Shown here: one piece after another, positions 1 through 7,668 of the stretch
Numbering within the stretch: the stretch's first letter is position 1
Layout of the letters: every line of letters starts with the position of its first letter
DNA from: a virus
Direction: 5' to 3' (one strand)
IMG/VR virus record: IMGVR_UViG_3300033981_002454
Coordinates: 1-64,000 of that record
Length of the DNA: 64,000 nucleotides
Position numbers and translations under genes: made by a program
The notes under the pieces: model-generated
What the model saw: only the letters and a program-made list of their open reading frames with translations
Told to the model about the DNA's origin: nothing
Databases searched by the model: none

Positions 1-1
1 T

Positions 2-2167
2 CGCTTCCGGGTGGTCTTCCGTCTCCCTTGCCGCATCGACGACCCCGAGCTCTACAAGGCAGTCGTTACCCAGCTGATCGGCACCCTTGGCAGCGACAAG
101 AGTTGCTCAGACCCCTGCCGCATCTTCTACAGCTATTCCGGCGGCACCCAAAAACTCCTCCACCCAGAAGCCACACTCCCGGAAGCCGTCATCAATGCAG
201 CACGGGAACAACTGCAAGAGGACCTCAAGCGTCGCCGGCAGGCTACAGAGGAGGCAGATCCCATCTCCATTGCCCAGGCGGAATGGGTTCTGCAGAACGT
301 CATCAATCCCACCGCTGATGGCGAGCGGCATCTCTTCATCCGCATCACAGCAGCGGCGGCATCCGTTGGTGACGCTCTTTATGGGGCCTGGTCCGATTGG
401 GCCTCCCGCGGTCACCACGGCCAGGGCAAGAATCGCCGGCAAACCAGCGAGCGCTTCTTCCGCGGCTTCTCTGGCAACACCACCTTGGCGACTCTCTTCT
501 TCCTGGCGGGAGAGCAGGACCCCAGCTGGCGCAAGCACCTGCCTGATCATCTCCGCAGTGAATACAGCGATGCCGGCATCCCAGGAGTAGCTGGCTACTC
601 CCACCAGGATTTCCTGGGTCTCCACGAGATCGACCCAGATGATCCCGTCCTTGGAGCCTCCACCCCATCCCTCCTGGAATGGGGCGCCTCCTACTCCTCC
701 AGTCCCGCACCTGCAGACAGCGATCTACCCATGCCCGAGCCGCCGCCCTTTGATGACGCAGGAATCGAATCACAGCTCGATGACGATTTCGAAACCATCA
801 GTTACGGCGACGTCAGTCCAGACCCCGTCACCCCTCCGCCCAAAAGAGGCCGAGGCCGCCCCACAGGTAGCAAAGACAAATCAGCAGGTGGAGCCGCTGA
901 CGAGATCCTGGATCGCATCCGCATCTTCTACCCAGGCCTGCGACTGAACGTCCTGACCCAGACCATCGAATACGACGGCAAGGACGGCATCACCGAAGTT
1001 CCCGACCCCTCCACCGTCTACACCCGTATCTCCAGAGGGCGCAAGGGAGACCTCTATCCCAAAGGTGGCGTTCACGACATCCTCCAGGTGGAGGCATGGG
1101 AGCGGCGCTACAACCCAGTCACTGACTACCTGGAATCCTGCGCTGCCACTGCACCTGCTCCCTACTGGGACACCATCGCAGAAGAACTCCTCGGGGTGTC
1201 CTACGACGAGATCCTCAACCCCCGACTCCCCGATGGCCGCTTGCTAGCCAATGTCATCCTGCAGCGATTCCTGATTGGCGCCATTGCACGGGCCACTGAA
1301 CCTGGCTGCGAGCACAGCTGGATGATGATCCTCATCGGTGACCAGAACAAGGGCAAGTCCTTTTTCTTCCAATACCTCACCCCGCCGGACCACCTCAATC
1401 GCTACCCCATGTGCGCCACCGTGCAGCAGGGGATCGGCTACCTCAAGGACAGGCCCCACGTCTTGCATGCAGGCTGGGTTGTCCTTCTCGATGAATGCGA
1501 CCGCTTCTTTGAGCGCCGCTACGTCGAAGAACTCAAGAACCTCGTCTCAGTAGCCACCGACAGGTCCGCTCCCAAATACCAAAACGAAAGGTCCTATCCC
1601 AGGTCCTTCGTCCTGGCGGGCAACACCAACCATGACAGCTTCATGCTGGATCCCACCGGAAATCGGAGGTTTCTTCCCATCCGCGTCACCGGCAAGGTCC
1701 TCGCACCTCGCAGCGAGAAGAACCTGATCATCGACCTCGACAAGGTCAAGACCGATCGGGACGCCATCTGGTCTGCTGCTCGAAAGGCTTACCTCGATGG
1801 CGAGCCCCATGGCTTCAGCTCTGACGAGATCAGCCAGGTGGAGGAGTACATGACCAACTTCATGGTGGACGACCCATTGATGGATGCCGTCTCCAGGGTC
1901 CTGCAGCTCCATCCCAGCACGATCCATGTGGGGCGACCCGCCTACTTGATGGCTGATATCTGCAAGCACTTGAGCATCGAGGAAAAAGACTTCCACAGAG
2001 TGAGGCAGCCGATCGGTGATGTCCTCAAGAGGCTGGGCCTGCGAAAGGTCCGGATCAGACCTCCAGGCAAACGGAATCCTCAGAACTACTGGATGGAGGG
2101 CGACCCTGACGATCCCAACACGGAGGCGGAGCCCTCTGAGAAGAGCGACATTCCGCTCGACTGGTAG
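2..2167 (+). CDS. Primase-helicase with VirE-type P-loop domain (5' partial)
   Basis: The reading frame is open to the left window edge, so the N-terminus is missing. Residues are counted from the first in-frame start at 11. The first residues (FRLPCRIDDPELYKAVV, then DPCRIFY) match the end of an archaeo-eukaryotic (bifunctional) primase domain. A virulence-associated-E type ATPase follows: Walker A GDQNKGKS near residues 443-450, Walker B VVLLDECDRF near 490-499, and the family hallmark TGNRRFLPI near 549. A basic, proline-rich linker with an AT-hook-like stretch (KRGRGRPTG, about 275-285) separates the two. Such proteins prime and unwind DNA at phage or mobile-element origins. A terminator and the TGTCAAG repeat cluster lie directly downstream, so the origin may be adjacent. 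Family call is firm; exact activity is inferred. Confidence 0.85.
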   Translation, partial: RFRVVFRLPCRIDDPELYKAVVTQLIGTLGSDKSCSDPCRIFYSYSGGTQKLLHPEATLPEAVINAAREQLQEDLKRRRQATEEADPISIAQAEWVLQNVINPTADGERHLFIRITAAAASVGDALYGAWSDWASRGHHGQGKNRRQTSERFFRGFSGNTTLATLFFLAGEQDPSWRKHLPDHLRSEYSDAGIPGVAGYSHQDFLGLHEIDPDDPVLGASTPSLLEWGASYSSSPAPADSDLPMPEPPPFDDAGIESQLDDDFETISYGDVSPDPVTPPPKRGRGRPTGSKDKSAGGAADEILDRIRIFYPGLRLNVLTQTIEYDGKDGITEVPDPSTVYTRISRGRKGDLYPKGGVHDILQVEAWERRYNPVTDYLESCAATAPAPYWDTIAEELLGVSYDEILNPRLPDGRLLANVILQRFLIGAIARATEPGCEHSWMMILIGDQNKGKSFFFQYLTPPDHLNRYPMCATVQQGIGYLKDRPHVLHAGWVVLLDECDRFFERRYVEELKNLVSVATDRSAPKYQNERSYPRSFVLAGNTNHDSFMLDPTGNRRFLPIRVTGKVLAPRSEKNLIIDLDKVKTDRDAIWSAARKAYLDGEPHGFSSDEISQVEEYMTNFMVDDPLMDAVSRVLQLHPSTIHVGRPAYLMADICKHLSIEEKDFHRVRQPIGDVLKRLGLRKVRIRPPGKRNPQNYWMEGDPDDPNTEAEPSEKSDIPLDW

Positions 2168-2191
2168 CCCCTGCGACTATCTGTGTTGCAC

Positions 2192-2221
2192 CCTGCCAGA
2201 CGCGTCTTGCGGGACTTTTTC
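2192..2221 (+). terminator. Rho-independent terminator after the primase-helicase gene
   Basis: CCTGC and GCGGG arms plus an AGA/TCT inner stem (one mismatch, CGCG loop) are followed by ACTTTTTC, 24 bases past the stop codon. Confidence 0.6.
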
Positions 2222-2279
2222 TTGCTTGCGGGTGAGACTCGCTGGACTACCGCCCGGAATGTCCCCACTTGCCGCCTGT

Positions 2280-2594
2280 GTGTCAAGGGGTTTGACACGG
2301 GGAAACGCCTGTTGTGGCAAGGGGTTTAAGCTGCGGTGTTGGCTGTGTCAAGCTTTCTCCAAACCTTTTCTGGGAAAAATAAATTCCAAGGTCTCTCTTG
2401 CTGGGTTCCCCTTGGTGTCAAGCTTTTGTCCTTGCCTAGCTCTTTGAATTCTTGCTATCCTTGACAAGACAGTGCTGACAAGGGATTTCCTGGAATAAGG
2501 GAATTTCCCTAGGAAGGTATAGGAAAAGCTTGACGACCTTGACACACCTCGTCAAACTCCTTCCGCCCCAGTCGTTTTGCCCGTGTCAAGCTCG
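2280..2594. repeat. Cluster of TGTCAAG / CTTGACA sites, candidate origin iterons or operators
   Basis: This lies inside the gene-free stretch 2168-2737. GTGTCAA-GGGGT-TTGACAC (2280-2298) is a perfect 7-bp inverted repeat. A degenerate copy starts at 2314 (GTGGCAAGGGG). GTGTCAAGCTTT occurs at 2345 and 2415, CCTTGACAAG at 2459, GCTGACAAGG at 2474, GCTTGACG at 2528, CCTTGACAC at 2537, CGTCAAAC at 2550 and GTGTCAAGCTCG at 2583. A separate 13-bp palindrome AGGGAATTTCCCT sits at 2498-2510. The density and both orientations suggest a multi-site protein-binding region: an iteron origin next to the primase, or a lysogeny operator array. Some sites also resemble -35 TTGACA boxes, but I see no convincing -10 partner. 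Confidence 0.6.
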
Positions 2595-2737
2595 AAGGCA
2601 CTCGCGGCACTGTATCAACATGTACTTTTCCAAATTCTGGGAAGCCTCCTGATAGGCACCCCGCCGGCTCTTTACATACCAAACCATTGCCCATCTGCGT
2701 CAGAAGGCTTACAATCCGCACGCCAGACCTTCACCCC

Positions 2738-3061
2738 ATGAATCCTGCTGGAACCACAGCCTCGGGCGGCCATCCAATGGACGGCATCGACAGGCAGATC
2801 GTCCTCTCCCTTGAACAAGTGGGCACTCCTTGTGAGGCCGACATCGCTCATGCAGCCCGTCTTGTCCTGCGTTACGAGGGCTCTCTCCTCTCGGGAGATC
2901 TCCTTGATCGCCTCAGATCTATCGCTAAGCGGTGGGGGTTCCTCACCCGTGACCAACTCATGACTCGCGCCAGGGAGATCTGGGAGTCCGGCTGGAAGCC
3001 CAACGTCGTCGAAAGCATTGCCGTTCAAGCTGTTGGCTCCGGCGCCGACGTGGAGGGTTGA
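2738..3061 (+). CDS. Hypothetical protein, first gene of the left-arm operon
   Basis: 107 residues from the ATG at 2738. The frame is open upstream to an earlier ATG at 2687, but that start would run into the repeat region's flank. I do not recognise a family. The middle (DRQIVLSLEQVG, then LVLRYEGSLLSGDLLDRL) is predicted helical without membrane segments. It lies between the repeat cluster and a chain of coupled genes, so an early or regulatory role is plausible, by position only. Confidence 0.5.
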   Translation: MNPAGTTASGGHPMDGIDRQIVLSLEQVGTPCEADIAHAARLVLRYEGSLLSGDLLDRLRSIAKRWGFLTRDQLMTRAREIWESGWKPNVVESIAVQAVGSGADVEG

Positions 3062-3063
3062 TC

Positions 3064-3375
3064 ATGGCCAAAGCAACCAAAGCGAGCCACACGAAGCCTG
3101 GTCGCAGCCGGCTATCGATCGCCCAACGGCGACTCAGGGCTTATTCCTGTTCCCCTCGGAACTTGGATTTTCATGTCATTGCCTACGCCACCAACGCCCC
3201 CAAGGCACGGCTGATGTGCACGCAGGCCAATACTGAATGGAGCATTGAACAGTGGACAGCAACGCGCATGAGGGAGGCCGACGGCCTCTCCACCAGTGAG
3301 GCGATTTGGGAGGGACCGGAGGACATGCCAGCCCAGCACAAGGAGCTTGCATGCATGCTTTGGTCAGATTCATAA
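3064..3375 (+). CDS. Small basic hypothetical protein
   Basis: 103 residues from ATG 3064, two bases after the previous stop; a TTG six bases earlier is an alternative start. The N-terminus is strongly basic (KATKASHTKPGRSRL, RRLRAY), suggesting nucleic-acid contact, but no known fold is recognised. The 3' end is followed closely by the SD-led gene at 3402, so it belongs to the same operon. Confidence 0.45.
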   Translation: MAKATKASHTKPGRSRLSIAQRRLRAYSCSPRNLDFHVIAYATNAPKARLMCTQANTEWSIEQWTATRMREADGLSTSEAIWEGPEDMPAQHKELACMLWSDS

Positions 3376-3401
3376 CAACATTTATCAGGAGGACTAGAAC
3401 T

Positions 3402-3902
3402 TTGGACAATCAACACCCGACAGCAGCTGACTCGCTTGACAGAAGCGACGCCGCTGACGCCATCCGTTTTCGATGGATCCTCAGAGGCAATGGGTACTTC
3501 TTACCAGAACCTGATCCTTATGAGCGCGGGCCAATTGGCGTTGACGAGACAAGACGAGTGATTGACGGCATCATTGCAAAAAGTTCAATCAACCTCGGAG
3601 TCAACGCAAGCGAAGAACCACTAAATGATCTCGAAGAGGAACAGGAAACCAACCTCGGAGTCAACGCAAGCGAAGAACCGCTAAATACTCCCGAGCCTTT
3701 TACTCGTGTGCCGTCGAAAGAGCAGAGCTGCCGCAACTGCTACTACGCAAGACCCTCTGACAGGGGCAGGGCTTGGAAGGTCTCCTGCCGTGTCCACCCA
3801 CCGCATCAGGCTTGGAACTTCGCGACAGAAACTTTTGAGCCGCTATGGCCGCAGGTAGAGGTTGGCGAATGGTGCGGCCATTGGCACGAGGTGGACCAAT
3901 GA
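3402..3902 (+). CDS. DAxRxRW-motif phage protein with a C-terminal zinc-ribbon-like domain and a repeated NASEEPL peptide
   Basis: I chose TTG 3402 because AGGAGG (3387-3392) sits nine bases upstream. The N-terminal part carries DAADAIRFRWILRGNGYF, a variant of the DAxRYRWLR motif common in small phage proteins, followed by an Asp/Ile-rich helix (VIDGII). The middle contains two tandem copies of a peptide LGVNASEEPL, the first extended by an acidic EEEQET run. The C-terminus has CRNC, a later SCRVH and WCGHWH, which look like zinc ligands. A related RWILxGNGYF module ends the gene at 52750-53280. Function unknown. Confidence 0.65.
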   Translation: MDNQHPTAADSLDRSDAADAIRFRWILRGNGYFLPEPDPYERGPIGVDETRRVIDGIIAKSSINLGVNASEEPLNDLEEEQETNLGVNASEEPLNTPEPFTRVPSKEQSCRNCYYARPSDRGRAWKVSCRVHPPHQAWNFATETFEPLWPQVEVGEWCGHWHEVDQ

Positions 3903-4159
3903 GCTGGATTACTCATCGAGCGCCAACCGAAGAGGACGGGGACGGTGATGGCGACGTCATGGTGCACCGGCAGGGCACAAGGGGTAACCCCAAGGGTTAC
4001 TGGGCTTACAGGAAATGGCATGACGTCCAATTAGGGACCCCTTTCATGCCATACACGGAACCGAAAAAGGTTTCAGATATCGAGGACTTGCTGGGCCACG
4101 GATTCAGTATCAACGCAAGCGAAGAGCCGCTAAGAGATCCCGAAGAGGAACAGGAAACC
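3591..4159 (+). repeat. 60-bp tandem duplication (3591-3687) with a third copy at 4110-4159
   Basis: Copy 1 (3591-3650) is repeated directly from 3651. A 50-bp version with a few substitutions sits in the next gene at 4110-4159, in the frame that gives the same peptide (NASEEPL, then EEEQET). The 5' part TCAACGCAAGCGAAGA is identical in all three copies. Confidence 0.8.
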
Positions 4160-4222
4160 GAGGCAGGTCTTTCGAGCAGCAGGGCATACAAGATAACTGT
4201 AAACATTTCATTTCAGGAGTGA
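3899..4222 (+). CDS. Hypothetical acidic protein sharing the NASEEPL peptide with its upstream neighbour
   Basis: 107 residues; ATG 3899 overlaps the preceding stop (ATGA), indicating translational coupling. An Asp/Gly-rich stretch (EEDGDGDGDVM) is followed by a central part NPKGYWAYRKWHDVQLG and a third copy of the NASEEPL...EEEQET repeat near the C-terminus. The next gene begins at or within a few bases of its stop. No known domain recognised. Confidence 0.55.
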   Translation: MSWITHRAPTEEDGDGDGDVMVHRQGTRGNPKGYWAYRKWHDVQLGTPFMPYTEPKKVSDIEDLLGHGFSINASEEPLRDPEEEQETEAGLSSSRAYKITVNISFQE

Positions 4223-4224
4223 TG

Positions 4225-5130
4225 ATGACCACGAACCAGTTCAGCCATCCAACTTATACCAAGCCGTCTCTTATCGGCCTGGTGTCTCACGCGCCCGGAT
4301 CCGGCAAAAGTGCTATTGCTGAAATTCTGGATATCTACCACGGTTTCATCTGTGAGCCATTTGCCGGTCCTGTCAAGGAGTGCGCCTTGGGCGTTTTGAT
4401 CAATGCTGGTGTTCTGCCTGCAGATGCAGAGGAGTATCTCTATGAGAACAAGGCAAAAGTCATTCCAGAACTTGGTGTCACGGGGCGTCATATCCTCCAG
4501 ACCCTTGGCACCGACTGGGGGCGAAAGAAGATCAATCGCCGACTTTGGCTTCTTTGTTGGGAGAACACGTACCAGATCTACCTCAACGCTCGATACCATC
4601 CCATGACCGGGGTTCATTTCCCGGAGTTGGCCGACTTGCGGGTTGTCGCGGATGATGTCCGTTTTCCGGATGAAGCCGACACAATCCTCCGGCTGGGCGG
4701 TCAGCTTTGGGAGATCGTCCGCCCTGGGACACCTCGTCATTACCCACTGCCGGAGTGGCTCAGCTGGGCGTCTCGCCTCATCCCTAGGCGCTGGCGATCC
4801 CGCTTTCATGCAAGTGAAGGGCGCCTAAGAAATTACCCTCGATTCAATCTCCGGATTGTCAATGATGGCTCCCTGGATGACCTGGAGGCCACGATCAATT
4901 TTTTGCTGAAGGAAGTGCATCAGACCTGCCCTTCTGTGGCTTCTGTTCTTGGAAAGGCTAATCATCTCTATTCCATTCCCCGGGGATACACCATCTACAC
5001 CAAAGGGATGTATCGCCAAACCCTAAACATGGATACCCTTGCTGAGGACCTTGCTAAGGACCTTGCTCTTGCCTTGATCGAACATGAATCGTGCGCGACG
5101 GACGCTCCATCCATCACGAAGGCCTCATGA
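4225..5130 (+). CDS. Deoxynucleoside monophosphate kinase
   Basis: 301 residues. AGGAG at 4215-4219 favours ATG 4225; ATG 4222 overlaps the previous stop and is an alternative. The P-loop SHAPGSGKS (about 21-29), the family signature TGRHILQTLGTDWGR (about 85-100) and DDVRFPDEAD (about 143-152) match phage dNMP kinases of the T4 gp1 type. These phosphorylate dNMPs to feed phage DNA synthesis in the cytoplasm. The gene lies in the same operon as thyX and a dCMP-deaminase-like gene, and with mazG nearby forms a nucleotide-pool set. The length is somewhat above the family norm because of a C-terminal extension. Confidence 0.85.
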   Translation: MTTNQFSHPTYTKPSLIGLVSHAPGSGKSAIAEILDIYHGFICEPFAGPVKECALGVLINAGVLPADAEEYLYENKAKVIPELGVTGRHILQTLGTDWGRKKINRRLWLLCWENTYQIYLNARYHPMTGVHFPELADLRVVADDVRFPDEADTILRLGGQLWEIVRPGTPRHYPLPEWLSWASRLIPRRWRSRFHASEGRLRNYPRFNLRIVNDGSLDDLEATINFLLKEVHQTCPSVASVLGKANHLYSIPRGYTIYTKGMYRQTLNMDTLAEDLAKDLALALIEHESCATDAPSITKAS

Positions 5131-5714
5131 TGCCTGATTTTCAATTGGACGTGAGGCTGCCCGGGGCCGCCTTTCCTCCTGAGTCCACGAATGCCAATCA
5201 GTTCTGGCTTCGAATGGCTCGAGACCTGATTGGTCTTTCAGCAACTCGGCGCCGGACTAGGGCATCCTCTGCTCTAGCCAGAAGAGATGGGCAAATCATT
5301 GCCGCAGCCGTTGATGGCTTTCCTCCTTGTGTCAACAATTCAGCTGCCAGGGAGGCGGATTTCGCCTGTTGGGATGGCATGCACCTCGGTGCGGAAGCAG
5401 CCCTGGTTTCTCACGCGGCCTTGCATGGGACCTCTCTGCGAGGCAGCACCGTGTATTGCTGGCCCATGCTCAATTCATGCCACGACGCATCTCTGTTAAT
5501 TGCTGCAGGGGTGTCGGTGATTGTTGAGCCTGACTATCAAATCCCCGCATCACGGGAAGATGCTCGTCGACTAATTCGCTCAATGGCCGCAGAAGCAGGT
5601 GTCCTCTTGGTTAGAGAACAGTTCGACGCTATCTTTGGCGCGCACTATGAAATCTGTGGTGAACACCAACTCGAACCATCCCATGCACCAAAGAGTTCGA
5701 CGGACCAACCTTGA
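5127..5714 (+). CDS. dCMP/cytidine deaminase-like protein lacking the zinc ligands
   Basis: 195 residues from ATG 5127, overlapping the previous stop (ATGA). The order of elements follows dCMP deaminases: an N-terminal helix, GQIIAAAVDGFPP (cf. GyNGfP), GAEAALVSHAALHG (cf. HAENAI), TVYCWPM, then LLIAAGVSVIVEPDYQIP. The catalytic HAE is GAE here, and the PCxxC zinc pair is replaced by NSCHD, so zinc binding looks lost. It may be a regulatory or structural paralogue, or a decaying gene. The fold call rests on pattern only. Confidence 0.55.
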   Translation: MMPDFQLDVRLPGAAFPPESTNANQFWLRMARDLIGLSATRRRTRASSALARRDGQIIAAAVDGFPPCVNNSAAREADFACWDGMHLGAEAALVSHAALHGTSLRGSTVYCWPMLNSCHDASLLIAAGVSVIVEPDYQIPASREDARRLIRSMAAEAGVLLVREQFDAIFGAHYEICGEHQLEPSHAPKSSTDQP

Positions 5715-5934
5715 TGGGCGAGGGCGCCTTGCAATTGTTACAGGGGCAGAGCGCATGGAGTCTGGCATTGCGGTAATCGATGTCATCCCAGAAGGATGCA
5801 CCGATGGCAAACCGCGAACATGGCGACTGACCGACTTTGAACCTCTCCCGCAGGAGAAACAGCTAGAGAGTCTTGGCGGGTCTTTCAAGCCTCCAAAGGG
5901 CTACCCAATGATTCCATCGGATGATGCCAAATGA
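5683..5934 (+). CDS. Small hypothetical protein
   Basis: 83 residues from ATG 5683; an in-frame ATG at 5650 is possible. It overlaps the end of the deaminase-like gene and is itself overlapped by the next gene (ATGA). Its centre (GRLAIVTGAERMESGIAVIDVI) looks like a short beta-rich fold. No family recognised. Confidence 0.45.
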   Translation: MHQRVRRTNLDGRGRLAIVTGAERMESGIAVIDVIPEGCTDGKPRTWRLTDFEPLPQEKQLESLGGSFKPPKGYPMIPSDDAK

Positions 5935-6188
5935 CTAAAGGAAGTGTTTTTGCTGAAGGCGACAGGGTCATCGAACGCCCGAACCCAGGCGGCCATCTTG
6001 CGCCTTCTTCTTTAGAGAAGGGCAAGCGCTTCGGCCGGCGAATTGGCAGGATCGTTGCCACCGTCTCCATGCATGGCAAATCAGGCGTTTGCGTGAATTA
6101 CGCCCATGTCATTTGGGACGGGCTCAAGTCTCCCTCCATGCACGCTGTCTCCCGACTGCAACACCATGCCACGCTGGAAAATTCCTAA
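5931..6188 (+). CDS. Small beta-rich hypothetical protein
   Basis: 85 residues; ATG 5931 overlaps the previous stop. The alternating pattern FAEGDRVIERPNPGG, then RRIGRIVATV and CVNYAHVIWDG, resembles SH3-like barrels (KOW type) found in small phage proteins, but this is pattern-based. It overlaps the start of the HNH-like gene by 23 bases. Confidence 0.5.
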   Translation: MTKGSVFAEGDRVIERPNPGGHLAPSSLEKGKRFGRRIGRIVATVSMHGKSGVCVNYAHVIWDGLKSPSMHAVSRLQHHATLENS

Positions 6189-6810
6189 CGATCTTCACAG
6201 CAGGATCATCCAAGGTCCACTGTGTCCATTCCTGGATCACTCCCATGGATCCCTGGACGGTCAGATTCCCCGCTACGACGACAGCCACGCTTGCGTCCGC
6301 TGCATTGGGGCTCTCACTGAGGGACGAGTAGAGCTAAGCCTGCCACGGATTCATCCACAGTTCCGCAAGAGATTTCTTGAGTTCTGGTCTCTCGTGGACA
6401 TCAGCGACCCAATGGAGTGCTGGGACTGGCAGGGCTCCTATTACAAAGACGGCAGCTCCACCTACTTCCGCCTGAAGAGGCATTGGGGTGGAGGCCGTCA
6501 ATACTCTGCGCCTCGAGTGGCCACTTGGTTCACATGGGGCGACATCGGAAGGCTGCCGGTTAAGAACATCTGCGAAAATCCCTTCTGTTGCAACCCGTTG
6601 CATATTCGAGTGCAAGGGGTCCCACACTTTTACGCCAACAGGAAATTGGCCACGATCAAACTATTCCCTGCCGCTTCTGTCCTGATTTCTGACACCCAGT
6701 CCTACATCGAGGCTGCTCGTGACTGTTCTCCAGCCGCATTCGCCAGGCTTGAGCGAGCCAATGCCGAATGGATCAGGCAGAGAGTGGAAGGACCCCTGGA
6801 GTCCGAGTGA
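6166..6810 (+). CDS. HNH-nuclease-like protein with degenerate active site
   Basis: 214 residues from ATG 6166. The middle follows the phage HNH layout: MECWDWQGSYY (cf. CWxWxG), SAPRVATWFTWGDIG (cf. aHRvayel..G), KNICENPFCCNPLHIRV (cf. vlHxCdNPxCvNPxHL). The NPxH end and the paired cysteines remain, but the aHR histidine is Pro and the vlH histidine is Ile, so catalysis is doubtful. An N-terminal CPF...H...CVRC pattern could bind another zinc. It may be a DNA-binding remnant or a repurposed zinc protein. Confidence 0.55.
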   Translation: MPRWKIPNDLHSRIIQGPLCPFLDHSHGSLDGQIPRYDDSHACVRCIGALTEGRVELSLPRIHPQFRKRFLEFWSLVDISDPMECWDWQGSYYKDGSSTYFRLKRHWGGGRQYSAPRVATWFTWGDIGRLPVKNICENPFCCNPLHIRVQGVPHFYANRKLATIKLFPAASVLISDTQSYIEAARDCSPAAFARLERANAEWIRQRVEGPLESE

Positions 6811-6900
6811 TTAAGACTGCAAGACATAGCTTGCACGATTGCGCGCTTTAGAGTACGTTGTGCCATGTGAATCATCCGGGCCTCACCCCCGCGGTCTTCA

Positions 6901-7668
6901 ATGTCCACAAAACACGCATTCGAAGGGATGGCCCACCGCCCGGCCGAGTTGACTCACCACTTTTCATCGTGCCTGCCAGGGCCGGTTGCAAGTATTGCTC
7001 TGTCCATTTTCTTTGGGCCTCCCGAAGCATTTCCTCCTGAAGATCTCGACTCATTTACTGAGTTTTGCGCTCTCTCCAAGGGGAAGGACCTTTCCCTGGT
7101 CCTCTGGCAGTTCCTCTCCGCGGAGATCGCTTGCCTATTAAAATTGGATTCGCCTGCTGACAGGGATATGCAACGTGATTGTGCGCTCGATCCTGTCATT
7201 GCTGGCCTTGAGGTCCTTTGCGCAGGCGAGAAATGGGACCTAGCCCAAGAAGCGCGTGCTTATGCTTACGAACTGTCTCTTTCTTGGGGGAGGCGGATCG
7301 TCAATTCATCAGCCCTCCCCACTTGCCACGACAGCAGCCCTGAAGCCAAGGCTGAAATCAAGGCAATGCTTGTAGAGTCTCACATTGCACTTTCCGCCGC
7401 AGATGCCGCTGCTGTGGCGGAAATGATTGCAGGAGGGCAACCTCCGGAAAGCGAAGGTCTAGCTGACCTTGTTTATTGGACTATCAACCATATGTGCATC
7501 TGTCATGCCAGGGCTGCCCAAGCGGCCTTGGTTGAGGACGCTGACTCTGCTGATGCAGTCCTCCGATCATTGTCCGCAATGAAACAGCATCGATGTGTCC
7601 AGTTGAGCCGCTTGAGAACCCTGATCGAACAATCCCCAACAGTCGACTCTTTATCCACTTCCTCATGA
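6901..7668 (+). CDS. Hypothetical protein, distant paralogue of the Ala-rich protein at 56473
   Basis: 255 residues, preceded by a 90-base gap (6811-6900) that may hold a promoter; I see no clear boxes in it. LDPVIAGLEVLCAGEKW followed by an Ala-rich helix resembles VIDPVIHGMDLLASGNVW and the Ala-rich tail of the 56473-57189 product, and both have a preceding KDLSLVLW/KNLSLIHW segment. This supports a shared phage family of unknown function. The stop overlaps the thyX start (ATGA). Confidence 0.55.
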   Translation: MSTKHAFEGMAHRPAELTHHFSSCLPGPVASIALSIFFGPPEAFPPEDLDSFTEFCALSKGKDLSLVLWQFLSAEIACLLKLDSPADRDMQRDCALDPVIAGLEVLCAGEKWDLAQEARAYAYELSLSWGRRIVNSSALPTCHDSSPEAKAEIKAMLVESHIALSAADAAAVAEMIAGGQPPESEGLADLVYWTINHMCICHARAAQAALVEDADSADAVLRSLSAMKQHRCVQLSRLRTLIEQSPTVDSLSTSS

